Shown here in pieces: positions 1 to 7,211 of a stretch of 8,480 bases of DNA. A model generated the notes under the pieces. The model was not told the DNA's origin. It worked only from the letters and a program-made list of their open reading frames with translations, and did no database searches. Location of the stretch: contig QHXE01000373.1 in assembly GCA_003222835.1 (NCBI GenBank), positions 1-8,480 on the forward strand, read 5' to 3'. The translations under genes and the position numbers were made by a program. Position 1 is the first letter of the stretch; every line of letters starts with the position of its first letter. Origin of the DNA: Acidobacteriota bacterium. GTDB taxonomy: Bacteria > Acidobacteriota > Blastocatellia > Pyrinomonadales > Pyrinomonadaceae.

Positions 1-414
1 GTCGGCGCGATTATGCGCACCGCTGAAGCGGCGGGCGTTACTGGAATCATCGTGACTGCCGGCACGGCCGATCCGTTTTCATCGAGAGCCCTGCGGGGCG
101 CGATGGGTTCAGCGTTTCGTCTGCCGATTTGGACAGGGGCGAACTATTCGGAGGTCGTTTCCTGGTGTGCCATTTGCGGGATCAGAACGAACTGTGCGGA
201 CGTCGAAGCCAAGCGAACTTTTACTGAGATCGATTGGCGTGGGCCGTCCGCTCTTATTGTTGGCCCTGAATCCACCGGCCTTTCATCAAATGAAATTGCC
301 TCAGCAGACGAGGCTGTTCGAATTCCAATGGAGGGATCGGTTGAGAGCCTCAATGTCGGAGTGGCGGCAGCTATCGTCCTTTATGAGGCGCATCGCCAAA
401 GAGCGAAGAATTGA
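1..414 (+). CDS. SpoU/TrmH-family RNA 2'-O-methyltransferase, C-terminal part (5' end outside window)
   Basis: This enzyme family transfers a methyl group from S-adenosylmethionine to the 2'-hydroxyl of a ribose in tRNA or 23S rRNA, using a trefoil-knotted SPOUT fold. The reading frame is open from base 1, and 137 codons are visible before the TGA at 412-414. All three family motifs can be seen: motif 1 at the left edge (VGAIMRTAEAAG, residues 1-12 of the visible part), motif 2 (ALIVGPESTGLS, about 84-95) and motif 3 (IPMEGSVESLNVGVAAA, about 107-123), which form the knot and the cofactor pocket. The stretch reading ALRGAMGSAFRLPI is also typical. The start and any N-terminal substrate-binding domain lie upstream, so the RNA target cannot be named. 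The gene points toward the next gene, with only 10 bases between the two stops and no visible terminator hairpin. The family call is firm; the subfamily is open. Confidence 0.93.
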   Translation, partial: VGAIMRTAEAAGVTGIIVTAGTADPFSSRALRGAMGSAFRLPIWTGANYSEVVSWCAICGIRTNCADVEAKRTFTEIDWRGPSALIVGPESTGLSSNEIASADEAVRIPMEGSVESLNVGVAAAIVLYEAHRQRAKN

Positions 415-424
415 TAATGGAAAG

Positions 425-829
425 TTACTGCGGCCTTGAATCCAAAGCATCCATGCGACGTTCAAGCCCGAGTTGATCGGCACGAAGTTGCATCATGTCC
501 TGCGTCAGAACGGTCATTTTCCGCTTGATGTCTTTGACGTCTGCTTTCACTTCGCTAACATCTGCTCGCAGTTCGCTTATCTCGGCTTTCAGTTCCGCTT
601 TCACTTCGTCAACTTTTTGCTTTACTTCTAAGATTTCCGCAAGTGCCCGCTCCCATATCGGCTTCGTATCGAGCGCCTGTTTACTAATCTGTTCTTCCAC
701 TGTGCTTAGGCGCCGTTCGATTGCATCGAACCGCGCCTCGAAACGCGCTTCCATCGCATCAAAGCGCGCGAATACGCGTTCCTCAAACGACCGGTTGACG
801 GAAAGATCCTTTGTGGCCTCTTCGCTCAT
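425..829 (-). CDS. Small coiled-coil protein of unknown function
   Basis: No known family is recognised. The product is about 134 residues, highly charged, with no signal peptide, membrane segment or cysteine. Two helical stretches stand out. The first is an R/F/E-rich segment near the N terminus with an internal repeat (ARFDAMEARFEARFDAIE). The second is a long heptad-patterned region covering roughly the last two thirds (for example EVKAELKAEISELRADVSEV), with hydrophobic residues at coiled-coil spacing. It probably forms a homo- or hetero-oligomeric coiled coil in the cytoplasm. The ATG at 829-827 is chosen because GGAG lies just upstream (836-833), although the 3-base spacing is short. 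An in-frame GTG at 838-836 would add three residues and lacks a ribosome binding site. The gene runs opposite to both flanking genes, so it is its own unit and need not be linked to the wall cluster. That it is coding is likely from the coherent heptad pattern. Confidence 0.7.
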   Translation of the reverse strand: MSEEATKDLSVNRSFEERVFARFDAMEARFEARFDAIERRLSTVEEQISKQALDTKPIWERALAEILEVKQKVDEVKAELKAEISELRADVSEVKADVKDIKRKMTVLTQDMMQLRADQLGLERRMDALDSRPQ

Positions 830-838
830 ATGCTCCAC

Positions 839-963
839 ATTATGAACCGTCTTGCTGAATCCTTCAATAGAAAAGCCGCGGTGTTTCAGTTAGAATGTGC
901 TCGAAAGACCGTCATCTGAATTGTGCAGCGAACTCAACTTGATTTCGCCTCGTATTCCAATCG
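839..963. promoter_or_regulatory. Divergent intergenic region, presumed promoters for both sides
   Basis: This 125-base gap separates the - strand coiled-coil gene from the + strand FHA-kinase-wall cluster, so it should hold the promoter of each. A TAGAAT hexamer at 891-896 resembles a -10 box for the + strand operon, but no good -35 box sits 16-18 bases before it. No clear operator palindrome, riboswitch or small gene was found. An in-frame TGA at 940-942 bounds the FHA gene on its 5' side. That promoters lie here follows from gene layout; their exact positions are not supported. Confidence 0.4.
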
Positions 964-1788
964 ATGGCTGACAAACCGAATCCATCAAAACGAAGACGCG
1001 ACACGATTCTACCTGAGCGTTTGATGCGGCGCGTATTGGAAGGCGTCGGCGAGGTAGTCGATCGCAAGTTAGGTCGCACCGTCGATCCGAAGACAGGACT
1101 CACAACCGATCAACTCATTCATCGGATGAACGCGCTTATTGACGCGCGGGTCCGCGACGAGAAGGGCAAAGGCCGTATCGCTCCGCACCATCTGAAGCTG
1201 AAAGTCGAATGGGGCACTCATTCTGAAGCGCCACCGGAAGTCTTGAAGCGGTTGGAAACCGAAATCCTGGCTGCGGCGATCGATCACATCAATGACCATC
1301 GCTATCGCACACTAGCGCCGATGGAAATTGAAACTGATGTCGATATCTTCACCCGTGGGATAGTCGTCGATCCGACCTTCGGCGAATTCGAAGCAGAGCT
1401 AAAGCAACAGGATCTGGAGCAAAGACTCGGCCCCGCTGCTAAAGGTGTGCGAAAGAAAAACAAAGACGAGGTTCACTTCATAGCCCGGGTCAGCACGCCG
1501 GAAGGCTTGCGCGAAACTCCTTTGACACTCATTCCCGGCGGACGGCGATTGAACGTTGGGCGCGGAACTGATAACGATCTCTATTTGAATCACGCAAGCG
1601 TTTCGAAAATACATTCAGCGCTGAAAATGGAGGAAGGCGGCGCTCTGCTGGTGGCCGATACCGGATCGACGAACGGCACGCATATCAACGGGGTCCGCAT
1701 TCCCTATGGTGAGGCACGTCCAATCGCAACCGACGACGTCGTAGCCTTTGGCGAAGTTGAGGTTCGCTTCCGCAAAGTCAATTCCTGA
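964..1788 (+). CDS. FhaA-like protein: DUF3662-type N-terminal domain plus C-terminal FHA domain
   Basis: This is a cytoplasmic adaptor expected to bind phosphothreonine on partner proteins. The FHA domain fills about residues 183-272 of 274 and keeps the recognition residues: G199-R200, S214 and H217, the DTGSTNGT loop at 232-239, and N242-G243. The N-terminal part (about 15-150) is an alpha/beta domain resembling the DUF3662 domain of mycobacterial FhaA. A charged linker (about 150-170, rich in K, E and Q) joins the two. ATG 964 is the only possible start, because an in-frame TGA lies at 940-942 with no start codon in between; no Shine-Dalgarno sequence is evident. The next gene begins one base after this stop, so the two are surely co-transcribed. 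In Mycobacterium, FhaA binds kinase-phosphorylated partners and affects wall synthesis. A similar role here, reading the kinase and PP2C encoded downstream, is inferred. The FHA call is firm; the DUF3662 call is by resemblance. Confidence 0.9.
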   Translation: MADKPNPSKRRRDTILPERLMRRVLEGVGEVVDRKLGRTVDPKTGLTTDQLIHRMNALIDARVRDEKGKGRIAPHHLKLKVEWGTHSEAPPEVLKRLETEILAAAIDHINDHRYRTLAPMEIETDVDIFTRGIVVDPTFGEFEAELKQQDLEQRLGPAAKGVRKKNKDEVHFIARVSTPEGLRETPLTLIPGGRRLNVGRGTDNDLYLNHASVSKIHSALKMEEGGALLVADTGSTNGTHINGVRIPYGEARPIATDDVVAFGEVEVRFRKVNS

Positions 1789-1789
1789 C

Positions 1790-3703
1790 ATGGCGCTCGC
1801 ACTGCTTCTCTTTCAAACCGCGACTCCGAGTCCAACGCCAGCGAGCGCGCCGGAGAAACTGCCGGCTTGGTTGACATTGATTTATCTTGCGGGACTCGTC
1901 TTAATCGTCCTCCTCCTCCTGGTTTCTCTGCTCCGCATGTGGCTCAGTCGATCGGTAGCCACGCCCACGGCCCCCGCAAATTTGCCCAAAGACATACGCA
2001 AAAAGCTCGGAGCCACAACAACGAATCGAGGCTTGCGCGCGTGGCGTTGGTTGTTCGCTCTTGCAGCTATCGGCGCATTCAGCTTTCACGTCTATTGGGC
2101 CCGCTATGCTCCCGAAACCAACCAAAAACTTCAGGAATTGAACTACAAAGATTTGCGCAATCGCCGGCTTACGGAATCGACGCTGCGCGGATGGATTTAC
2201 GATCGAAAAGGGCGACCCTTAGCTGATTACAAGAAAGACGACAACGGCAACATCGTGCGGGACTATCCGATGGATTCGGCCTTGGCCCACATTTTCGGAT
2301 CCGAGCGGGGAGCGCCTGGTCTTGAGCGTGCTCTATTCGGAACCGAGAGCACTTCCGTGCCGGAAGTCTGGCAAATCATTCACGATCAAACGGTCGAACA
2401 GAAACTTAATAAAGATTACACCCTGACCATCGACCGAGACCTACAGGAGGCGGTCGTCGATCAGCTCAAGGGCAACCACGGCGCCGTGGTAATTTTCAAT
2501 CCGCAAACCGGCGATGTTCTCGCTATGTACAGTAATCCTTCCTACAGCCTGAAGGACGCGCAGGACGAAGCTAAATGGATCACGCTCGATAACGACAAGA
2601 AAGAGAAACCGTTGCTGAATCGCGCGCTGAACGAATACTACGTGCCGGGTTCGACGTTCAAGACGTTGATGATGTACACGGCTTTTCGGAATGGAATGCA
2701 GAACATTCGGTTTAGTACCGGCGGCGGCTTTTCACCGGAAGGCTGCGGGCGAACCATTACCGATGACAATGGAAGTTGTGAAGCCTGCGGGAATATAGGT
2801 ATCGATGTCGGTTATCAAAAATCCAGCAACATCTATTTTTCCTACCTCGGAACGCAACTGGGCGGCGAAAAGATTCGCGACACCGCGAAACTTCTTGGGC
2901 TGGGCGCTTATGACAGTGTGAGCGGCGAGGGACAGGGTAGACGCGAGCCGGAAATTTGGAACGCCAGCACCAATGCCATCGCGAAGGCGATTGCTCCCAC
3001 TGAGTCATGGCTGAAAGCGGGGAAACATTCGACGCGGTGCGAGTTGATGTACGAAGGGTACGGCCAGGGATACGCTTCTCAGATGACGCCGTTCCAAATG
3101 GCTTTGATCATTTCGGCAGCAGCCAATCTCGACGGCAAGTTGATGAAACCGAAAATAGAAGCCAATCGCGCACCTGAAATGCTGAGCCAGGTTTTGACGC
3201 GTGATCAAGCCAGCCAAATACGTCACATCATGAACATGGTAACGGAAGGTGGCACTGGGACTTCGGCGATGGCCCCGGTCTTAGCCGCAGGCATTCGCAG
3301 CGGAGGTAAAACAGGAACGGCGCAAAAGGAAGTACCGTTAATCGATCCAAAAACTGGGCAGGCAAAAACGCGGCTGGTCTATGAACGCGACTCAAAGGGC
3401 AAGATCATCAGACAATATGAAGAAACGGTCATGGCCGACAAGAAACGGAGCGATGCCTGGTACCTGAGCTTTGCTCCACTTGATCGGCCAGCGATCGCAA
3501 TGGCGGTGCTGCTGGAAGGACCGGGACCCGGAATAAGTTTCTATGGCGGCAAGAACGCTGCGCCGATTGCTGCGCAGTTGATACTGAAGGCGAACGCTCT
3601 CGGCTACTTTAGTGCCGCACCTGGTCAATCCAATCGAAGCCAGTCTCAATCGCAGCAGACCGGTGGCCAGCGCACCTGGACCGGTCAAACTAATCGGCGC
3701 TGA
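1790..3703 (+). CDS. pbpA: Class B penicillin-binding protein (PBP2/PbpA-type peptidoglycan D,D-transpeptidase)
   Basis: This enzyme cross-links peptidoglycan stem peptides on the outer face of the inner membrane and is the target of beta-lactams. The three active-site motifs are present and well spaced in 637 residues: SxxK as S288-TF-K291, SxN as S345-S-N347, and KTG as K507-T-G509. Two hydrophobic segments precede the catalytic part (about 28-50 and 88-104); most class B PBPs have one. A non-penicillin-binding stretch (about 115-200) leads into the transpeptidase domain (about 225-605), and a polar S/Q/T/R tail closes the protein. Cysteines 319, 330 and 333 cluster between SxxK and SxN. 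ATG 1790 is preferred, one base after the FHA stop; an in-frame TTG at 1748 would overlap the FHA gene by 41 bases. No strong ribosome binding site is seen, so translational coupling is likely. The SEDS partner follows after 17 bases, which is the usual PBP-SEDS pairing. Confidence 0.95.
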   Translation: MALALLLFQTATPSPTPASAPEKLPAWLTLIYLAGLVLIVLLLLVSLLRMWLSRSVATPTAPANLPKDIRKKLGATTTNRGLRAWRWLFALAAIGAFSFHVYWARYAPETNQKLQELNYKDLRNRRLTESTLRGWIYDRKGRPLADYKKDDNGNIVRDYPMDSALAHIFGSERGAPGLERALFGTESTSVPEVWQIIHDQTVEQKLNKDYTLTIDRDLQEAVVDQLKGNHGAVVIFNPQTGDVLAMYSNPSYSLKDAQDEAKWITLDNDKKEKPLLNRALNEYYVPGSTFKTLMMYTAFRNGMQNIRFSTGGGFSPEGCGRTITDDNGSCEACGNIGIDVGYQKSSNIYFSYLGTQLGGEKIRDTAKLLGLGAYDSVSGEGQGRREPEIWNASTNAIAKAIAPTESWLKAGKHSTRCELMYEGYGQGYASQMTPFQMALIISAAANLDGKLMKPKIEANRAPEMLSQVLTRDQASQIRHIMNMVTEGGTGTSAMAPVLAAGIRSGGKTGTAQKEVPLIDPKTGQAKTRLVYERDSKGKIIRQYEETVMADKKRSDAWYLSFAPLDRPAIAMAVLLEGPGPGISFYGGKNAAPIAAQLILKANALGYFSAAPGQSNRSQSQSQQTGGQRTWTGQTNRR

Positions 3704-3720
3704 GCGCGAAGTAATCCAAA

Positions 3721-5409
3721 ATGCGAAATCGTCTGTCATCACATTTCTTCGTACTGGTCGCTTTAATCGGCTTCGAAGTCATCGCTTACATGGCGATTCA
3801 TCGCGCGGGCCTGATCCGCGGCTATGGACCTTCATGGATTAGCGCCGGGCGTGACTTGATGATCTACTTTCCGATCATCGTTTTGGCCTTCTGGCTTTCG
3901 CGGAGCCGGCGATTCAAAGGAAACTGGACTTTATACACGACAGCTATTCTGCTTTTCTCAATTGGTCTTCTAGTTCAGTATCGACTCTATAGTGATCCCG
4001 AATACAACGCGAAAAACAAAGCCGCCGCGCGGCAGGAGAAAACCGATACGCTCCGATTGCGTTACATCAACGAGAATTACGACGCGACGAAGCGACAAAT
4101 GATGGGTTTGCCACCAGCGCCACCGCCGGGCCAGGAAACCGAGGGGCCGGCTAGGGAGTCCGCTTACACGATCATGAACGCCCTCACGTCCAGCTACACC
4201 TGGATTCCAATCTTCTCGCTAATCGGTTTCGCGGTTGCTTATCTTTTCTGTGTCAACGATCGATTTCTCTCATGGGTGCAACGGAATAGTTTCATCATCG
4301 TACTGCTCACGCTTGTTCCGTTGGCTGGCGCTATCATTTACTCAAGTGCCGGCAAGGCCCTCGGCAATACCACCCCATGGGAGCCATCGAAAGTTCCTTT
4401 CCTGCTTGGCTTCGCCGGAATCCTGACCGCGCGATACAAAGACCTGGGGCGCACTTACTGGGGCATTCCCCGCGCGCGCGACGTCATCCCCTTGATCGTG
4501 ATGGCGATGATTCCCTTCATTCCCTTTTTCGCGCTGAAAGACTTTGGCCAGATGCTGATTTTCAGTGGCGCCTATGCAACGCTTTACCTGGTGGCAGTCC
4601 GCCGCTGGCCGCAGTTACTCGTATTCGTTGGTTCCATGGTACTGGTGATTTCAATTTTGGTAATCGGCGCGCTGCCACGCGATATCCAGGAAAAATTCCC
4701 GCTGCTGCCAACGTTGGCGCGGCCGATTCAACATGCGCTACCAGCGCGTATTCAGCAACGCTTTCATCTCTGGCTGGATGGATTCGATCCACCTTCGCCG
4801 GACGAGTCGTGGTGGAAAAAAGATTACGACGAGGCGATGGCCAAGGACCCGCGCATGAAAGAACTCGCCGAACAAAGCGAGGCAATGAAGAGAAGCGTCA
4901 ACACCGACATCTGGTTTGATAAGTTAGCATTTCAACCGGCCCAGGCGATCTTCGGAATCACGTCAGGGAAGACCACCGGACGTGGACTGGGATTAGGCTA
5001 TCCGGAAGTCATTCCCATTGCCGATTCAGATTATGTCTACGCCGCAATTGCGGAAGAGATGGGCCTGGTCGGAGGCGCTGTGGTAGTCCTGGCGCTAATC
5101 ATTTTCGTGATTGCGGGAATTCGCACTTCAATCGAGGCGCGTGATATGTTTACCAAGCTTTGCGCCGCCGGATTGACCGCGTTCATGGGTATTCAGGGCC
5201 TGGTAAATATTGGAGGTATCACTCGCGCCCTGCCGATGACCGGGATTACGTTGCCGTTCGTCAGTCACGGTGGGTTCAGCTTAATCACCAGCTTTGCCAT
5301 GCTGGGAATGCTGATGGCTTTTTCGCACCGTAACGCGCAGGACGCGAAGGCTGTGGCGCGAATAAAGCGACCAGTCGAGAGCCCCATAACTTTGGAGGCA
5401 GTCCAATGA
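3721..5409 (+). CDS. rodA: RodA/FtsW/SpoVE-family (SEDS) peptidoglycan glycosyltransferase
   Basis: This integral membrane enzyme polymerises glycan strands from lipid II and works with a class B PBP, here the gene just upstream. SEDS signatures are clear: WEPSK at 220-224 (the usual PSELAK position), KDFGQ at 273-277, GRGLGLGYPE at 420-429, the D437-YVY segment matching the TDFIF motif that carries the essential acidic residue, EEMG at 445-448, N496, and LPMTGITLPFVSHGG at 504-518. At 562 residues it is much longer than E. coli RodA (about 370). By eye five hydrophobic segments precede the PSELAK position instead of three, with a charged, proline-rich loop at about 89-158 among them. A second long polar loop lies at about 318-415. 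Extra N-terminal membrane segments are also a feature of actinobacterial RodA, from memory. Whether it serves elongation (RodA) or division (FtsW) cannot be settled. The stop overlaps the phosphatase start (ATGA). Confidence 0.94.
   Translation: MRNRLSSHFFVLVALIGFEVIAYMAIHRAGLIRGYGPSWISAGRDLMIYFPIIVLAFWLSRSRRFKGNWTLYTTAILLFSIGLLVQYRLYSDPEYNAKNKAAARQEKTDTLRLRYINENYDATKRQMMGLPPAPPPGQETEGPARESAYTIMNALTSSYTWIPIFSLIGFAVAYLFCVNDRFLSWVQRNSFIIVLLTLVPLAGAIIYSSAGKALGNTTPWEPSKVPFLLGFAGILTARYKDLGRTYWGIPRARDVIPLIVMAMIPFIPFFALKDFGQMLIFSGAYATLYLVAVRRWPQLLVFVGSMVLVISILVIGALPRDIQEKFPLLPTLARPIQHALPARIQQRFHLWLDGFDPPSPDESWWKKDYDEAMAKDPRMKELAEQSEAMKRSVNTDIWFDKLAFQPAQAIFGITSGKTTGRGLGLGYPEVIPIADSDYVYAAIAEEMGLVGGAVVVLALIIFVIAGIRTSIEARDMFTKLCAAGLTAFMGIQGLVNIGGITRALPMTGITLPFVSHGGFSLITSFAMLGMLMAFSHRNAQDAKAVARIKRPVESPITLEAVQ
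5394..5398 (+). promoter_or_regulatory. Shine-Dalgarno site of the PP2C gene
   Basis: GGAGG lies 7 bases before ATG 5406, inside the last codons of the SEDS gene. It fixes the phosphatase start and is the clearest ribosome binding site in the window. Together with the ATGA overlap it points to coupled but efficient re-initiation. Confidence 0.8.
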
Positions 5410-6869
5410 GCACACCATCGCCCGCAAACAAGATCCAAGTCGCTTCCGTCTCCGATCGCGGCCTGAGTGAGAAGCGGCCAATGAACGAAGATTCGTTCGT
5501 CGCCGATGCCGAGCATCGCATCTTTGCGGTCGCCGATGGCGTCGGTGGCGCGGAGGCCGGCGAGGTCGCATCTCAAACAGCCATCGATGTTTTGCAGGAG
5601 GCATTTCGTCATCAACTCGGCGATGGCGATGATGTCGAGGACCTGATGGAGCTGTCGATTCAACGAGCCAATAGTTCGATCCATCAGATGGCCGCGGAAC
5701 ATCCTCGCTTTTCCATGATGGCGACGACCATCGTCGCTTTGCACTTCGATCGCGGTAGAGCCACGATTGGACACGTTGGTGATTCCAGACTTTATCGCAT
5801 TAGCCCCGACGGACAACTGGTCCGCGAAACTGCAGACCATTCAATCGTCGAAGAAGAAGTCCGCGCTGGACGCATGACTCCCGAGCAAGCGGCGCACCAT
5901 CCGAGCAAGAACGTCATCAGTCGAGCGCTCGGTGCGGAAGAATCCGTCGAAGTCGACATGAAAACGATCGAGGTTGAGGAGGGTACGCGATTTCTCCTCT
6001 GCACTGACGGCATCACCCGACACATTCCGGACAGTGAGTTGCGGCAACTCTTGACGAGCGCACAAGGGGCCGACGCGATCTGCGCGCAGCTGAAGGAGCG
6101 CTGTTATGAACGCGGGGCCGAAGACAACCTGACGGCGGTAATCGTCGAAGTAGGCGAGCCAAAATACACCACGTTTGACGCGGAGCGTACGCCGGATTTG
6201 TCAGACACTACCGCTCCATCGAGCACCGAGACACACTTGACACCACCTTCGCGTATCGCCTTCCCTGGCCCGGACTCCGCGCAAACGACCTCAGCGACCG
6301 TCGCGAACGTATCGGCGAAAGGACGGAATGGCGCGGGCCGAGCTTTCCTTCGTTTCTTCGTATTCCTGTTGTTCATAGGTGTTGCGGCCGCCGCTTTTTT
6401 CGGTGGAATGAAATACCAATCTTCGCGATCGAGCACCGAACAAACCACAGCACCCAAGACCGCGCCCGACACTCGTGCGGACTTCGAACAAAAGCGTGCC
6501 GCCGTCGATGCCGATCCACAGAAATGGCTTGGCGAAAATCTACCGGTCCAACTCTCGAAGGAAGGCATCGGCAGGGCCACTGACTCCAAGGATCCTGAGT
6601 TTCTATACCTTTACGGTCGCGCTTTGATGCTAACCGGCAACCATCGTGACGCAATGCAGGCTTTCGAACTGTCGCGCAACAATCTTCGTAATGAATCTAA
6701 AGCGAATCTGCCGCTGGGCGCCGAGGTAAAACTCGCTCAGGCCGCGGCGGCCTTGAAATTGAAGAGCCAGACCGGTGCCGCAACTCAGGAAGCCTTGATG
6801 GCCGAGCAAAAGACGGCGCAGATTCTTGATGAATTGCTGGGTGTGAAGAAGCAAGGTACAGCTAAGTAG
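5406..6869 (+). CDS. PP2C-family Ser/Thr phosphatase (PstP-like) with one membrane anchor and an external TPR-like domain
   Basis: This metal-dependent phosphatase should reverse Ser/Thr phosphorylation by the Hanks-type kinase downstream. The catalytic domain covers about residues 10-248. The metal-binding and core motifs are intact: N27-E28-D29, D44-G45 in VADGVGG, G125-D126 in GHVGDSR, D201-G202 in CTDGIT, and E239-D240-N241. A disordered T/S/P-rich linker (about 250-310) follows, then one membrane segment (about 314-333, followed by GGMKYQ). About 150 residues remain, presumably outside the cytoplasm. Part of this tail (about 396-428, around YLYGRALMLTGNHRDAMQAF) has the spacing of a TPR helix pair, and the rest is Ala/Lys/Gln-rich and helical. 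Catalytic domain, single TM and an extracytoplasmic domain in this order match the layout of mycobacterial PstP. The start is fixed by GGAGG and overlaps the SEDS stop. The TPR call is by eye only. Confidence 0.95.
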   Translation: MSTPSPANKIQVASVSDRGLSEKRPMNEDSFVADAEHRIFAVADGVGGAEAGEVASQTAIDVLQEAFRHQLGDGDDVEDLMELSIQRANSSIHQMAAEHPRFSMMATTIVALHFDRGRATIGHVGDSRLYRISPDGQLVRETADHSIVEEEVRAGRMTPEQAAHHPSKNVISRALGAEESVEVDMKTIEVEEGTRFLLCTDGITRHIPDSELRQLLTSAQGADAICAQLKERCYERGAEDNLTAVIVEVGEPKYTTFDAERTPDLSDTTAPSSTETHLTPPSRIAFPGPDSAQTTSATVANVSAKGRNGAGRAFLRFFVFLLFIGVAAAAFFGGMKYQSSRSSTEQTTAPKTAPDTRADFEQKRAAVDADPQKWLGENLPVQLSKEGIGRATDSKDPEFLYLYGRALMLTGNHRDAMQAFELSRNNLRNESKANLPLGAEVKLAQAAAALKLKSQTGAATQEALMAEQKTAQILDELLGVKKQGTAK

Positions 6870-6898
6870 AAATCAATTTGCTTATTCTCTAACTGCTT

Positions 6899-6903
6899 GA
6901 GGG
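6899..6903 (+). promoter_or_regulatory. Shine-Dalgarno site deciding the mntA start
   Basis: GAGGG sits 5 bases upstream of ATG 6909. It favours that start over an in-frame TTG at 6897 that overlaps the site itself. The short A/T-rich gap before it (6870-6898) has no hairpin that looks like a terminator, so the module may be read through from the phosphatase gene. A TATTCT at 6883-6888 resembles a -10 box, but no convincing -35 box was found. Confidence 0.6.
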
Positions 6904-6908
6904 CTTCC

Positions 6909-7211
6909 ATGCGAACGAGACAAGGAATCGAAAGACTTCTGCACGAGAACTATAGCCATCTTGCCAAGGAGTATGGTGTCAAGAAGCTTGGTTTGTTCGG
7001 CTCATACGCGAAAGGCTCACCAACTCCGACGAGTGACATCGATGTCATCGTCGAATTTGAACAGCCGCTGGGCTTGAAGTTTATCGAATTCGCCGAGGAA
7101 CTTGAACGGTTGTTGGGCCGAAAGGTTGATGTCTTAACTCCCGAGGGTCTCAAGGGAATCAGAATACGTCGCGTCGCCGAGGATATCGCTCAGAGTGTCG
7201 TGTATGTCTGA
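6909..7211 (+). CDS. mntA: MntA-type minimal nucleotidyltransferase antitoxin (MNT domain)
   Basis: Known MntA proteins are antitoxins that add AMP units to a tyrosine of the partner HEPN ribonuclease HepT and thereby silence it. This 100-residue protein has the nucleotidyltransferase signature GSYAKG at 31-36, followed by D43 and D45 in SDIDVIVEF, and a third acidic residue at D74 in RKVDVLTPEGLK. It is the usual size for a stand-alone MNT protein. The start is set by GAGGG upstream. The stop overlaps the hepT start by 8 bases, the standard coupled arrangement. It follows the phosphatase gene after 39 bases. A spot count of 6911-7010 gives 49% G+C against 65% at 5501-5600 in the phosphatase gene, hinting at separate origin. 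The family call is firm. AMPylation of the neighbour is inferred from the family. Confidence 0.93.
   Translation: MRTRQGIERLLHENYSHLAKEYGVKKLGLFGSYAKGSPTPTSDIDVIVEFEQPLGLKFIEFAEELERLLGRKVDVLTPEGLKGIRIRRVAEDIAQSVVYV

Noticed and set aside
722..761. Repeated GCG/CGC-rich tract as a DNA repeat or array
   Set aside because: The repetition is explained by codons for the ARFDA-type repeat in the coiled-coil protein; units are irregular and not spaced like a CRISPR or tandem array.
495..845. + strand open frame opposite the coiled-coil gene (116 codons)
   Set aside because: Its translation is a Ser/Thr/Ala-rich mirror of the coiled-coil codons; the - strand frame has the coherent heptad pattern and was preferred.
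891..896. TAGAAT as a definite sigma-70 -10 box
   Set aside because: No matching -35 hexamer at 16-18 bases; kept only as a weak note in the intergenic entry.
1748..1789. TTG start for the PBP, 14 codons upstream of ATG 1790
   Set aside because: It would overlap the FHA gene by 41 bases, uses a weak start codon and adds a polar stretch before the hydrophobic start; ATG 1790 directly after the FHA stop is simpler.
4377..4919. Open frame on the + strand in another frame inside the SEDS gene (180 codons)
   Set aside because: Fully contained in a conserved SEDS gene in the wrong frame; its composition is Arg/Ala/Gly-rich as expected of a shadow frame.
5265..5840. Long open frame on the - strand opposite the SEDS/PP2C junction (191 codons)
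   Set aside because: It is antisense to two clearly recognised genes and its protein has no recognisable family pattern; long antisense frames are expected in G+C-rich coding DNA.
6104..6589. Open frame on the - strand inside the phosphatase gene (161 codons)
   Set aside because: Shadow of the PP2C linker and membrane region; low-complexity translation without domain features.
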